Shown here piece by piece: positions 40,246-49,075 of a stretch of 64,000 nucleotides of DNA. The notes beneath the pieces were generated by a model. That model saw nothing but the letters and a program-made list of their open reading frames with translations, made no database searches and had not been told where the DNA came from. The position numbers and the translations under genes were made by a program. This DNA comes from Verrucomicrobiota bacterium (GTDB lineage Bacteria; Verrucomicrobiota; Verrucomicrobiia; CAIQCK01), in contig JACRJX010000035.1 of NCBI GenBank assembly GCA_016235595.1, positions 1-64,000 on the forward strand. The letters run 5' to 3'. The first letter of the stretch is position 1, and each line of letters begins with the position of its first letter.

Positions 40246-41193
40246 ATGAAATTTCTGGTCACAGGAGGCACGGGATTCATCGGTTCCCACGTCTCTGAAC
40301 GCCTGCTGCGCGATGGAAATCGCGTGGTGATTGTGGATGACTTTAACGATTTCTACGATCCGGCGATCAAGCAGCGCAACCTGGCGCGAATCCAGGCGGT
40401 GGGCCGCGTCAAGCTGCACACCGCCGACATCGTGGACAAGGCGGCGATGGACCGTGTTTTTGCGGCGGAGAAGTTCGATGCCATCATTCATCTCGCGGCG
40501 CGGGCGGGCGTGCGGCCGAGCATCGAACAGCCGCTGCTCTATACGCAGACCAACGTCACCGGCACGATGAACCTGCTGGAGTGCGCGCGGGCCGCCGGCA
40601 TTCGGAAGTTCGTTTTCGCATCATCGTCGTCGGTGTATGGCATCAACTCGAAGATTCCGTTCAGCGAGAGCGACCCGATCTTCAAGCCGATCTCGCCCTA
40701 CGCCGCCACCAAGCTCGCCGGCGAGGCATTGTGCCATACGTATCATCACCTCTATGGGATGGACATGACCTGCCTGCGGTTCTTTACGGTTTATGGCCCG
40801 TCGCAGCGGCCGGACCTGGCGATCCACAAGTTCGCGCGGCTCATTGCCGCCGGCAAACCGATTGAGATATTCGGCGACGGTTCGACGCGGCGCGATTACA
40901 CTTTCATTGACGACATCGTGGAGGGCATCATGGCGTGCGTGCGCGGCGCGTTCGGCTATGAGATTTTCAACCTCGGCAACAGCCACACCGTCGAATTGCG
41001 GCAGTTGGTCGGGTTGATTGAGAGCGCACTCGGCCGGAAAGCGATTGTCGAGCGCCGGCCGGAGCAGCCGGGCGACGTGCCGGTCACGTTCGCCGACGTA
41101 TCGAAGGCGCGCCGAATGCTCGGCTACGACCCCAAAACAAAAATCGAGCAAGGTATCGGAAAATTTGTCGAATGGTTCCAACGGCCATCATGA
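40246..41193 (+). CDS. NAD-dependent nucleotide-sugar epimerase (UDP-glucuronate 4-epimerase type)
   Basis: This encodes 315 residues. It is an extended short-chain dehydrogenase with FLVTGGTGFIGSHVSERLL at the NAD site, IIHLAARAGVRPS, the Ser of FASSSSVYG, catalytic YAATKLAGE (Tyr-x-x-x-Lys), and RFFTVYGPSQRPD for the nucleotide sugar. The text VDDFNDFYDPAIKQRNLARI after the first strand is typical of UDP-glucuronate/UDP-galacturonate epimerases, but the exact sugar is not decided. It supplies an activated sugar for the glycan built by the following genes. The ATG at 40246 is preferred over an in-frame GTG nine bases earlier. Its stop overlaps the next start as ATGA. Confidence 0.9.
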   Translation: MKFLVTGGTGFIGSHVSERLLRDGNRVVIVDDFNDFYDPAIKQRNLARIQAVGRVKLHTADIVDKAAMDRVFAAEKFDAIIHLAARAGVRPSIEQPLLYTQTNVTGTMNLLECARAAGIRKFVFASSSSVYGINSKIPFSESDPIFKPISPYAATKLAGEALCHTYHHLYGMDMTCLRFFTVYGPSQRPDLAIHKFARLIAAGKPIEIFGDGSTRRDYTFIDDIVEGIMACVRGAFGYEIFNLGNSHTVELRQLVGLIESALGRKAIVERRPEQPGDVPVTFADVSKARRMLGYDPKTKIEQGIGKFVEWFQRPS

Positions 41194-42320
41194 AACACTC
41201 CGGCGTCATCCAACTGCTGCGCGACCTTGTCGCCATACCGAGCGTCAATCCACAGGGCGATCCCGGCACGGACCGGACCGGCGAGCAGGAGATCGCGAAG
41301 TTCATCGCCAGCTTCCTGCGGCGGATCGGCGCGGACGTGGAAATGCAATATGTCGAGCCGGGCCGGCCGAATGTGATCGGCAGGCTTGGCGCGCGAGGGC
41401 GGGCGCGGCGGGCGATTGCGCTGGGACCGCACACAGACACCGTCAGCGTGCGCGGCATGACCATCCAGCCGTTCGAGCCGGTGGTCCGCGGCGGGCGGCT
41501 TTACGGGCGCGGCTCATCGGACACGAAAGCGAACGTGGCGGCGTTTCTCTGGGCGATGAAGCGGCTGGCGGAATCGCGCGCGGACGGCCGTGACAACGAC
41601 ATCTACTTCATCGGCCTGATGGGTGAGGAGAGCGGCAACGACGGCGTGAAATACCTCATGGGCCACAAAAGGCCGAAGCTGCTCGGCAGACTCGATTTCG
41701 CCATCGTGGGCGAGCCGACAGAGATGGACATTGTCAACGCGCACAAGGGCTCGTTGTGGTTCCGCATCGCCACGCGCGGCCGGTCCTGCCACGGCGCGAC
41801 GCCGGAGCGCGGGGACAATGCGATTTATAAAATGGGCCGGATCGTGGACTGGCTGGAGCACGGCCTCGCGGCGCAGTTGACGCGGCGGCATCCGTTGCTC
41901 GGCCGGGCGACAGTCAATGTCGGCACGATCCGAGGCGGCTCGAAGGTGAACATCGTGCCGGCCCGTTGCGAGATCGAGGTGGATCACCGCACGCTTCCGG
42001 GCGACGATCACGCGAAGTTCCTGCGGCAGTTGCGGTCCCGGTTTGGCAGGATCGAGATCGAAGTGATCAACGACAACTCCGGGCTGGATACGCCGGCGAG
42101 CCACCCAATGGTCGTCCAACTCAGGGCGGCCAGCGGCGGGCGGTGCGTGGGCGCGCCGTGGTTTTCGGACGGGGCGATCTTCGCGCGGCACGGCGTGCCG
42201 GCGGTGGCGTTTGGCGCGGGCAGCATCGCGCAGGCGCACACCCGCGACGAATTCATATCGGTGCCGCAGGCGGAGCGGTGCGCGGCGGTCATGGAAAACT
42301 TCTTGGCTAATCTCTCGTGA
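41190..42320 (+). CDS. M20 family metallohydrolase (ArgE/DapE type)
   Basis: This encodes 376 residues. The di-zinc amidohydrolase motifs are GPHTDTVSV (first His and Asp), RGSSDTKANVAAFLWA (bridging Asp), MGEESGNDG (catalytic Glu-Glu) and VGEPTEMDIV, with a late AQAHTRDEFISV providing the last His. Family members remove acyl groups from amino acids or N-acylated compounds, for example acetylornithine or succinyl-diaminopimelate. Inside a glycan operon it could trim an N-acyl amino sugar or an amino acid decoration, which is inference from position. It starts within the epimerase stop (ATGA) and its own TGA overlaps the next gene's GTG start. There is no signal peptide, so it is cytoplasmic. 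Confidence 0.85.
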   Translation: MKHSGVIQLLRDLVAIPSVNPQGDPGTDRTGEQEIAKFIASFLRRIGADVEMQYVEPGRPNVIGRLGARGRARRAIALGPHTDTVSVRGMTIQPFEPVVRGGRLYGRGSSDTKANVAAFLWAMKRLAESRADGRDNDIYFIGLMGEESGNDGVKYLMGHKRPKLLGRLDFAIVGEPTEMDIVNAHKGSLWFRIATRGRSCHGATPERGDNAIYKMGRIVDWLEHGLAAQLTRRHPLLGRATVNVGTIRGGSKVNIVPARCEIEVDHRTLPGDDHAKFLRQLRSRFGRIEIEVINDNSGLDTPASHPMVVQLRAASGGRCVGAPWFSDGAIFARHGVPAVAFGAGSIAQAHTRDEFISVPQAERCAAVMENFLANLS

Positions 42321-43051
42321 AAACACTGGTCATCGTTCCGACATACAACGAATCGGAGAACCTGCCACGACTGGTGGAGGCGGTGCTGGCGGCCGCGCCG
42401 GAATTGTATTTGCTGATCGTGGACGACAACTCACCCGACGGCACGGGCCGGCTGGCCGACGAGATCGTGGCGAAGCAATCACGCGTTCACGTGCTGCATC
42501 GCGCCGGGAAACTCGGCCTTGGCACGGCGTACATCGCCGGTTTCCGCTGGGCGCTGGAGCGCGGTTACGACGCGGTGATGGAGATGGACTGCGATTTCAG
42601 TCACGACCCGCAGGCGCTGCCGTCGTTTCTGGAGGCGGCGAAGGAAGCGGATGTAGTGATCGGTTCCCGCTACAAGGGCGGCATACGCGTCGTGGACTGG
42701 CCGATGCAGCGGTTGCTGCTCAGCTACGGCGCCTCGTTGTATGTGCGGCTGATTACGGGCATGCCGGTGTGTGACCCGACCGGCGGGTTCAAGCTGTTCC
42801 GGAGACAAGTGCTGGCTGCGCTCGACCTGGGCACGATCCATTCAGAAGGCTACGGTTTTCAGATTGAAATGAACTATCGGTGCTGGATGGCAGGTTTCCG
42901 GGTCGTTGAGATTCCGATCACATTCAAGGACCGGCGCGCGGGCGTGTCGAAAATCTCGCGCCGTATCGTTTGGGAGGCGCTCTGGATGGTATGGCGGCTG
43001 GCGTTCGCAAACGCTTTCCGCCGGCGTCCGCACCAGCGGCCAGCGGCATGA
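42317..43051 (+). CDS. Polyprenol-phosphate mannosyltransferase-type GT2
   Basis: This encodes 244 residues. A family 2 glycosyltransferase with VIVPTYNESENLPRLVEAVL, nucleotide-sugar site LLIVDDNSPDGTG, DxD-like EMDCDFSHDP, TGGFKLFRRQVL and FQIEMNYRCWMAGFRVVEIP. This set is characteristic of dolichyl/polyprenyl-phosphate mannose synthases, which charge a lipid carrier with one sugar from GDP-mannose (or a related donor) on the inner leaflet. No transmembrane helix is present, as in the short soluble form. It starts with GTG overlapping the preceding stop (GTGA) and ends in an ATGA overlap with the next glycosyltransferase. Confidence 0.88.
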   Translation: MKTLVIVPTYNESENLPRLVEAVLAAAPELYLLIVDDNSPDGTGRLADEIVAKQSRVHVLHRAGKLGLGTAYIAGFRWALERGYDAVMEMDCDFSHDPQALPSFLEAAKEADVVIGSRYKGGIRVVDWPMQRLLLSYGASLYVRLITGMPVCDPTGGFKLFRRQVLAALDLGTIHSEGYGFQIEMNYRCWMAGFRVVEIPITFKDRRAGVSKISRRIVWEALWMVWRLAFANAFRRRPHQRPAA

Positions 43052-44022
43052 GTGCGTCGCTGCATCCCACCCTCAGTGTCGTCATCCCGCACAAGCCGGG
43101 TCTGGAAGAGGTGCGCGTGCTGGAGTCGCTCGCGGCGGTGGAGTATCCGCGCGACCGTTACGAGGTGATCGTGGCGGAGGGATTTCACCCGAGCAAACAG
43201 CGCAACCAGGCGGTGGCGCAATCGCGCGGCGAGATCGTGGTATTTTTCGACGACGACGTGTCGCCTGACCCGAAGATTTTCGAGCGGTTCGTGGCGGACT
43301 TCGCCGAGTTCCCGAACGCGGCGGTGGTGGGCGGGCCGAGCGTGATCCCTCCAACGGATAACTTCTGGCAGCAATGCTTCGCCCGCGTGATGCGGTCACG
43401 GGTGACGATGGGCCGCAGCATCGCCCGTTACGAGTCCAACGGCCGGAGGCGCGCGACCAACGAGAGCGAACTGATCCTCTGCAACGTGGCGATGCGGCGC
43501 GAAGCGTTCGTGAAGGCGGGCGGTTTCGACGAACGGCTGTGGCCGAACGAGGAGAACGAAATGTTCGAGCGGCTGCAGCGGCTCGGTCTTCAGCTCATTT
43601 ATGATCCGGAGGCCATCGTCTTTCGCAGCCATCGGCCGACGCTGGGGAATTTCGTGCGGCAGTTGCTCGGCTACGGACGGGGGCGCATGGGGCAGACGAT
43701 CATCCGCCCGAGCGTGACGTGCATGATTCGGATGGTGCCGGCAGCGTTTCTGTTTTATCTGGCGAGCCTGCTGGCGTGGCATCCGTGGTGGTATGAGCTG
43801 CCGCTGGCGGTCTACGCGTTGTTGATCGGGTCGGCCTCGGCGTATCACGCGGTCCACAACCGGACGCTGGCAGGCGGGTTGATGTCGCTGTGGCTGCTGC
43901 CGCTGGCGCACATCACGTATGGCTGCGGCCTGTTGTCGGCGTTGTTCAAACGGATGGGCCGGCACGAGGAGCCTCCCGGCGCCAGCGTGAAGTTGCGCGT
44001 GGTCAAGTCCTTCAACTCATGA
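43048..44022 (+). CDS. Membrane-associated family 2 glycosyltransferase
   Basis: This encodes 324 residues. The GT-A domain covers about 1-225: LSVVIPHKPGLEEVRVLESL, EVIVAEGFHPSKQRNQAV, metal-binding FFDDDVSPDP and NVAMRREAFVKAGGFDERLW with NEENEMFERL, the ED-like region that binds acceptor. The rest has hydrophobic helices (MIRMVPAAFLFYLASLLAWH, LPLAVYALLIGSASAYHAV, SLWLLPLAHITYGCGLLSAL) that anchor it to the inner membrane. It is likely to add a sugar to the lipid-linked glycan assembled by this operon. Both ends overlap neighbouring genes by four bases. The donor and linkage cannot be read from the sequence. Confidence 0.85.
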   Translation: MSASLHPTLSVVIPHKPGLEEVRVLESLAAVEYPRDRYEVIVAEGFHPSKQRNQAVAQSRGEIVVFFDDDVSPDPKIFERFVADFAEFPNAAVVGGPSVIPPTDNFWQQCFARVMRSRVTMGRSIARYESNGRRRATNESELILCNVAMRREAFVKAGGFDERLWPNEENEMFERLQRLGLQLIYDPEAIVFRSHRPTLGNFVRQLLGYGRGRMGQTIIRPSVTCMIRMVPAAFLFYLASLLAWHPWWYELPLAVYALLIGSASAYHAVHNRTLAGGLMSLWLLPLAHITYGCGLLSALFKRMGRHEEPPGASVKLRVVKSFNS

Positions 44023-45260
44023 GCCACCTCCGCCAATTTTGGAGCGCGGGGGCATTGCTGCTGACGGCGTCGGTGGGTGTGAACGCAGCAGCCTACGTTT
44101 TTCAGGCGGTGCTGGCGCGCTGGCTGACGGACGACGATTTTGGCGCGGTGAAGTGGGCGAACGACTGGCTCGGCTACGTGATGACGCCGGTGGTGGCGTT
44201 GCAGGTGGCGATGGCGCGCTATGCGGCGGTGTTCGATGCCCAGGCCGACCCCCAGGCGGTCGCGTCGCTGGCGTGGCGGGCGACGCGGCGGCTGGCGTGG
44301 TACGCGGCGGCGTTCCTGTTGTTCATGGCCGCGGCACAATCGTGGCTGATGACGGGATTCCGGCTGACCTCGCCGGGGTTGTTGTGGGCGGTGGCGGGGC
44401 TGGTGGTGGCGCAACTGACGGTGCCGGTGACGACGGCGGTGCTGCAAGGATTGCAGCGGTTCCGCTGGCTCGCCATCGTCGGGCTGGCGCAGAGTTGGGG
44501 ACGCGTCGTATTCGGGCTGGGACTCGTGGCCCTGGGATTCGGCGCGGTCGGCGCACTGGGCGGACAATTACTGGCGGCGTTCATGGCGGCGGGACTGGCG
44601 TTGTGGGCGTTGCGGACGCTATGGCGTCATCGTGGCGCGGACCACGGCGCTCTGGACACCCGGCCAATCTACCGGTATTTCTGGCCGGCCTTGGTGGTCA
44701 GTTTCGGCGTCAGTACGATGGGGTCGCTGGATATGAGTTTTGTACGGCACTATTTTGAACCCAATGTTTCAGGCCAGTTCGGCAAGGCCAAGATGATCGC
44801 GCAGGCGTTCGGCTTCCTGGTCGCGCCGCTGGCGACGGTGTTGTTCCCGAAGGCGGCCAGTGACGCGGCGCGCGGCGAGAGCTATGCTGTGCGCGCGCTG
44901 TGGCAGTCGTTAGGCGCAACGCTGGTGGTGGGCGTGGCGGCGGCCACGGCCTGCTCGCTGTGGCCGTGGTTGCCGGTGCGCCTGCTCGCCGGCCCGAATA
45001 ATCTGGTGGCGGAGGCGATCGTCGCGCCGTTCGTGTGGGCGATGTTGCCGCTGGCGCTGCTGCCGTTGCCGGTTCAGTTCTTCATGGCACGCGCGGATTT
45101 CAAACGGTTGCTGGGACCGCTGGCGATGCTGGTGGTGGCGTATCCGGCGGCGTTATGGTTGTGGCACGACACGCTGCTGCAAATTCTGGCCGTTAGCGGA
45201 GTCGCCGGCGCGGGCGCGCTGGTGTCGTTGATCTGGAGCCTGTCGCATGTCGGCAAGTAA
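44019..45260 (+). CDS. Polysaccharide flippase (Wzx/MATE-like)
   Basis: This encodes 413 residues and is almost entirely hydrophobic, with about twelve predicted transmembrane helices (for example ALLLTASVGVNAAAYVFQAV, LLWAVAGLVVAQLTVPVTTA, LGATLVVGVAAATACSLWPW). The opening FWSAGALLLTASVGVNAAAY and the GQFGKAKMIAQAFGFLVAPL segment are typical of oligosaccharide flippases, which move lipid-linked repeat units across the inner membrane. The position between glycosyltransferases supports this. It starts inside the stop of the previous gene (ATGA) and overlaps the next gene by 14 bases, the longest overlap in the operon. Confidence 0.88.
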   Translation: MSHLRQFWSAGALLLTASVGVNAAAYVFQAVLARWLTDDDFGAVKWANDWLGYVMTPVVALQVAMARYAAVFDAQADPQAVASLAWRATRRLAWYAAAFLLFMAAAQSWLMTGFRLTSPGLLWAVAGLVVAQLTVPVTTAVLQGLQRFRWLAIVGLAQSWGRVVFGLGLVALGFGAVGALGGQLLAAFMAAGLALWALRTLWRHRGADHGALDTRPIYRYFWPALVVSFGVSTMGSLDMSFVRHYFEPNVSGQFGKAKMIAQAFGFLVAPLATVLFPKAASDAARGESYAVRALWQSLGATLVVGVAAATACSLWPWLPVRLLAGPNNLVAEAIVAPFVWAMLPLALLPLPVQFFMARADFKRLLGPLAMLVVAYPAALWLWHDTLLQILAVSGVAGAGALVSLIWSLSHVGK

Positions 45261-46962
45261 CCCGCAACTCAGCATCATCCTGCCGGCCTTCAACGAAGGC
45301 GCGCACATCTTTGCGAACATTGGCAAGGTGCGCGAAACGTTCCTGGGAAAACGATCATTCGAGATCGTGGTGGTAGATGACGGCAGCCCGGACAACACCT
45401 TCGCCGAAGCCGGGCGCGCCGCGCAACAGTGGCCGGAGGTGCGCGCGTTCCGCCAGAAACACAACGCCGGCAAAGGCGAGGCGCTCAAACGCGGTTTCCG
45501 CGAATCGCGCGGCGAGCGGGTGGCGTTTCTCGACGCGGATCTCGACATACCGCCGTCGCAGGTGGAGGTGTTGATGGCGACGATGGACCGCGTGGGCGCG
45601 GACGTGGTCATCGGCTCCAAGCGTCACCCCGACTCGAACCTGGACTACCCGTGGCACCGGAAAGTCGTCAGTTATCTTTACTACCTGCTGATCAAACTGC
45701 TGTTCGGCCTGCCACTGCTCGACACGCAGACCGGCGTGAAGCTCTTCAAGCGGACGGCGCTGGCAGATTGTTTCCCGCGCATCCTGGTGAAGGCGTTCGC
45801 GTTCGACATTGAGTTGCTGGCGGTGCTGCACGCGCGTGGCTACCGGATTGTGGACGCGCCGGTGGTGATCGAGTTCAAGGGACTGTTCGGCATGTTTGGG
45901 CTGCGAGCCATTTGGGACATTTTTGAAAACACGCTGGCGGTGTTCTACCGGCTGCGTGTGCTGCGCTACTACGACAGCTACCAGCCGAAAACGCCGCCCG
46001 ATCCGCTGCCGCGCGTGAGCATCATCATCCCTGTCAAGTGCGACAACCCAATGCTCCAGCAGTCGCTCCAGTACTGCCTTGATCTGAACTACCCTGATTT
46101 CGAAGTCGTCGTTCTGCCCGACGAACCCTTCACACATGGCGACCCGCGCGTGCGCATCCTGCCCACCGGCCCGATGCGGCCCGCGGAGAAACGCAACCGC
46201 GGCTTCCGCGAAGCCACTGGCAGCATCATCGCGTTCCTCGATGACGACGCGTATCCGCTGCCGCACTGGCTGGAAGAGGCCGCCGGCAACTTCAGCCGGC
46301 CCGAAGTCGGCGCGGTGGGCGGGCCCGGCCTGACGCCGCCGGACGATCCGCTCCTGGCGCGCGTCAGCGGACGCATCTACGAAGCGCGGATGATCAGCGG
46401 CAACTACCGCTACCGTTATGTCGTGGACCGGATGCGTGAGGTGGATGATTTCCCGAGCTGCAACCTGATTGTTCGCAAGCAAACGCTGGAAACGCTCGGG
46501 GGTTTCGGCACCAACTACTGGCCCGGTGAGGACACCGAGCTTTGCCTCCAGATTACCAAGAAGCTCGGCCAGAAAATCATCTACGATCCGCGCGTCGAGG
46601 TATTTCATCATCGCCGGCCGTCGTTGCTGCGGCATTTCAGGCAACTGGCCAGCTACGGCCTCCACCGCGGATCGTTCGTCCGGGTCTTCCCGCAGACCTC
46701 GCGCCGCTTGGTTTACTTTCTGCCGAGCATCCTCAGTCTGTGGCTGCTGTTGGGCTGGCTCTCGATACCGCTGCCGGTCATCGGCTGGCTTTATCCAGTC
46801 AGTGTGACGGCGTATTTGCTCCTGGCGGCGGCGTCCGGCTTTTCAACCCGCCCCACCTTGTTTTTGCTCACGTTCGCCGGTATCGTCTGTTCGCATTTGG
46901 CCTACGGGTTGAGTTTCATCCGAGGATTGTTGGCACCCGTGGTGGATGCGAAACATTCATGA
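45247..46962 (+). CDS. Bifunctional tandem GT2 glycosyltransferase with C-terminal membrane anchor
   Basis: This encodes 571 residues with two family 2 domains in one chain. The first (about 1-235) is of the polyprenol-phosphate sugar transferase type: LSIILPAFNEGAHIFANIGK, EIVVVDDGSPDNT, AFLDADLDIPPSQ, LLDTQTGVKLFKRTALADCF. The second (about 255-490) has VSIIIPVKCDNPM, EVVVLPDEPF, AFLDDDAYPLPHW, NLIVRKQTLETLGGFGTNYW and GEDTELCLQ. The end has helices such as PSILSLWLLLGWLSIPLPVI. Its second half is related to the separate glycosyltransferase two genes upstream. The chain could charge a carrier and use it, or add two sugars. It overlaps the flippase by 14 bases and the radical SAM gene by four. 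Confidence 0.88.
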   Translation: MSASNPQLSIILPAFNEGAHIFANIGKVRETFLGKRSFEIVVVDDGSPDNTFAEAGRAAQQWPEVRAFRQKHNAGKGEALKRGFRESRGERVAFLDADLDIPPSQVEVLMATMDRVGADVVIGSKRHPDSNLDYPWHRKVVSYLYYLLIKLLFGLPLLDTQTGVKLFKRTALADCFPRILVKAFAFDIELLAVLHARGYRIVDAPVVIEFKGLFGMFGLRAIWDIFENTLAVFYRLRVLRYYDSYQPKTPPDPLPRVSIIIPVKCDNPMLQQSLQYCLDLNYPDFEVVVLPDEPFTHGDPRVRILPTGPMRPAEKRNRGFREATGSIIAFLDDDAYPLPHWLEEAAGNFSRPEVGAVGGPGLTPPDDPLLARVSGRIYEARMISGNYRYRYVVDRMREVDDFPSCNLIVRKQTLETLGGFGTNYWPGEDTELCLQITKKLGQKIIYDPRVEVFHHRRPSLLRHFRQLASYGLHRGSFVRVFPQTSRRLVYFLPSILSLWLLLGWLSIPLPVIGWLYPVSVTAYLLLAAASGFSTRPTLFLLTFAGIVCSHLAYGLSFIRGLLAPVVDAKHS

Positions 46963-48578
46963 AAATCTGGATTGGCTACCCACCGCTGCCCGACCCGAAG
47001 GGCGTGCCGCTGATTTCGCAGAACCGCCAGTTCCAGTGGTTCAACGACCCCACCTTCGTCTATCCGGTCATTCCCGCCTATGCAGCCACGCTGCTCAAGC
47101 GCGCCGGCCACGATGTGATGTGGGAGGACGGCGTCGCGCAACGCGACACGGTCGAGGCTTACGAGCAACGTTTCGTGGACGCCGCGCCGGATGTCGTCGC
47201 GTTCGAGGTCAAGACGCCGATCATCAAGCGCGTCTGGAAGATCATTGACCGCATGAAGTCGCTGCGCCCGCAGACGAAGTTCGTGCTCATGGGCGACCAC
47301 ATCACTGCGATGCCGGAAGAGTCGCTCATCGAATGCAACGTGGACTTTTGCCTCGCCGGTGGTGATTTCGATTTCGCGTTGTTGAACCTCGCCGGTCACC
47401 TCGCCGGCGGCGACAAGCTCGAACAGGGCGTCTATTTTTGGCGCGACGCCGCAGCGCGCGACGAGGCGCGGCGACAACTGCGCGGTCGTTCGATGGAGAC
47501 AGCCGTCTGGGAAAAATCCCAGGCTGCGCGCGACAAGGGCGCGCCCTCGGTGGATGGAGTCGTCTGCACCGGGGCGTTCGGGCCGCTCAAGCACGACCTC
47601 ACCGGCCTGCCGATGATTGACCGCGAGTTGTCGAAGTGGAAGCTCTACGCCTACGACAACGGCAACTTCAAATACCTGCCCGGCACCTACACGATGGTGG
47701 GCCGTGATTGCTGGTGGGGCCGGTGCACGTTCTGCTCGTGGACGACAACGTTCACCAACTTCCGCTCACAGACGCCGAAGCAACTCCTCGCCGAAGTCGA
47801 ACACCTTGCCGGCCTCGGCGTGCGCGAGATCTTCGACGATAGCGGCTCGTTCCCTGCCGGCAAGTGGCTGCGAGAGTTCTGCGTCGGCATGGTCGAGCGC
47901 GGCCTGCACAAGAAGGTCGTCATGGGCTGCAACATGATTCCCGGCGTGCTCGACCAGGAGCATTACGACCTCATGGGCAAGGCCAACTTCCGCTTCGTCC
48001 TCTACGGCCTGGAGTCCGCCACGCAGTCCACCCTCGACCGCATCCAGAAACTCGGGCGCGCCGACCGCTTGGAGGAATCCATGCGCCGCGCCAAGAAAGC
48101 CGGCCTCGAGCCGCACGTCACCTGCATGGTCGGCTACCCGTGGGAGAACGAGCAAGAGGCGTTGCGCACCATCAACCTGACCAAGTCGCTCTTCCAAAAA
48201 GGCTGCATCGACACGCTGCAAGCCACCGTCGTCATGCCATATCCCGGCACGCCGCTGTTTGCCGAGTGCAAGCGCAACGGCTGGCTTCGCACGGAAGATT
48301 GGGACGAATACGACATGCGCGTCCCGATCATGAAATGCCCGATGAGCGACCAGCGCCTGCTGGAAATCACGCAGGGCATCTACACCAGTTTCCTGACGCC
48401 GAAATACGTCGTCCGCAAACTCGCCAGCATCCGTTCGTGGGATGACGTGAAGTTCTGGACGCGCGCCGGCATGAAGGTCCTCGGCCACCTCAAGGACTTC
48501 AACTTCCTCGGCATCGGCACCAAGCAACGCGAGAAGGCGAAGCAACAATCCGGCTGCGGCTGCGGTCGCGGAGCGTGA
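46959..48578 (+). CDS. B12-binding-domain radical SAM enzyme
   Basis: This encodes 539 residues. The N-terminal region (about 1-150) resembles a cobalamin-binding Rossmann domain, opening KIWIGYPPLPDPKG, without the DxHxxG histidine, as is usual for radical SAM members. The radical SAM domain starts near residue 245 with GRDCWWGRCTFCSW, giving cysteines at 251, 256 and 259, that is C-x4-C-x2-C rather than the common C-x3-C-x2-C. IFDDSGSFPAG, LYGLESATQSTLDRIQK and TVVMPYPGTPLFAECKR are typical barrel strands. Such enzymes perform methylations or rearrangements at unreactive carbons. As last gene of the glycan operon it may modify the sugar, the lipid carrier or another lipid. The C-terminus ends in a small Cys-rich tail (SGCGCGRGA). 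Confidence 0.85.
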   Translation: MKIWIGYPPLPDPKGVPLISQNRQFQWFNDPTFVYPVIPAYAATLLKRAGHDVMWEDGVAQRDTVEAYEQRFVDAAPDVVAFEVKTPIIKRVWKIIDRMKSLRPQTKFVLMGDHITAMPEESLIECNVDFCLAGGDFDFALLNLAGHLAGGDKLEQGVYFWRDAAARDEARRQLRGRSMETAVWEKSQAARDKGAPSVDGVVCTGAFGPLKHDLTGLPMIDRELSKWKLYAYDNGNFKYLPGTYTMVGRDCWWGRCTFCSWTTTFTNFRSQTPKQLLAEVEHLAGLGVREIFDDSGSFPAGKWLREFCVGMVERGLHKKVVMGCNMIPGVLDQEHYDLMGKANFRFVLYGLESATQSTLDRIQKLGRADRLEESMRRAKKAGLEPHVTCMVGYPWENEQEALRTINLTKSLFQKGCIDTLQATVVMPYPGTPLFAECKRNGWLRTEDWDEYDMRVPIMKCPMSDQRLLEITQGIYTSFLTPKYVVRKLASIRSWDDVKFWTRAGMKVLGHLKDFNFLGIGTKQREKAKQQSGCGCGRGA

Positions 48579-48768
48579 CACGCTTGCGGTTGTGGGATGT
48601 GCTGAGTTGTCATGCCCCAATGTTCTGTTCGTGTTTGCCGGTTCAATAATGGAACGCGGCAACTCCGTAAGATGCGTTGCACGAGGCGAAAAGCAGGTTC
48701 TCTCGCCTTGTAACGGTTCCCGTGTTATGCAACAAATCCGTCGTTGATCTATAGTGCTAGGCATCATC

Positions 48769-49074
48769 GTGAGCACCACCACAAACATCACATGGGAGCA
48801 GCGGATGATTCCGCATTTGGAGAGCCTTGCCGCCAAGATGCTCAAGACCCGTCATTTTGGATATTTGAGCACGGTCGCAGATTTGTTGGTTGGTTTGAGT
48901 GGTTCGGCATGGAGTCGGTTGCCAGATGAAGACAAGCAGCGATACTTGGACAAGATGCGCACTGATTTTCATACGCGCGGCATGGGTGATTCGGAGTTTG
49001 GTTCAGACCCAGACTACTCGGCGGTTCACCAGCTCATTGAGTTAGAGTACCAGGCAGTAAAGAGACGATTATGA
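48769..49074 (+). CDS. Small protein of unknown function, candidate integron cassette gene
   Basis: This encodes 101 residues from the GTG at 48769; the ATG at 48805 (MIPHLESLAAKML) is an alternative. The sequence is helical and soluble (LPDEDKQRYLDKMRTDFH, VHQLIELEYQAVKRRL) with no signal peptide and no known motif. GCTAGGC at 48756-48762, one base away from a cassette boundary heptamer GTTAGGC, lies six bases before the GTG, and an attC-like site begins two bases after the stop. That compact layout is what a gene cassette looks like. Its base composition (for example ATTTTGGATATTTGAGC) is visibly more AT-rich than the neighbouring operons, which suggests transfer. No function can be assigned. 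Confidence 0.6.
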   Translation: MSTTTNITWEQRMIPHLESLAAKMLKTRHFGYLSTVADLLVGLSGSAWSRLPDEDKQRYLDKMRTDFHTRGMGDSEFGSDPDYSAVHQLIELEYQAVKRRL

Positions 49075-49075
49075 C

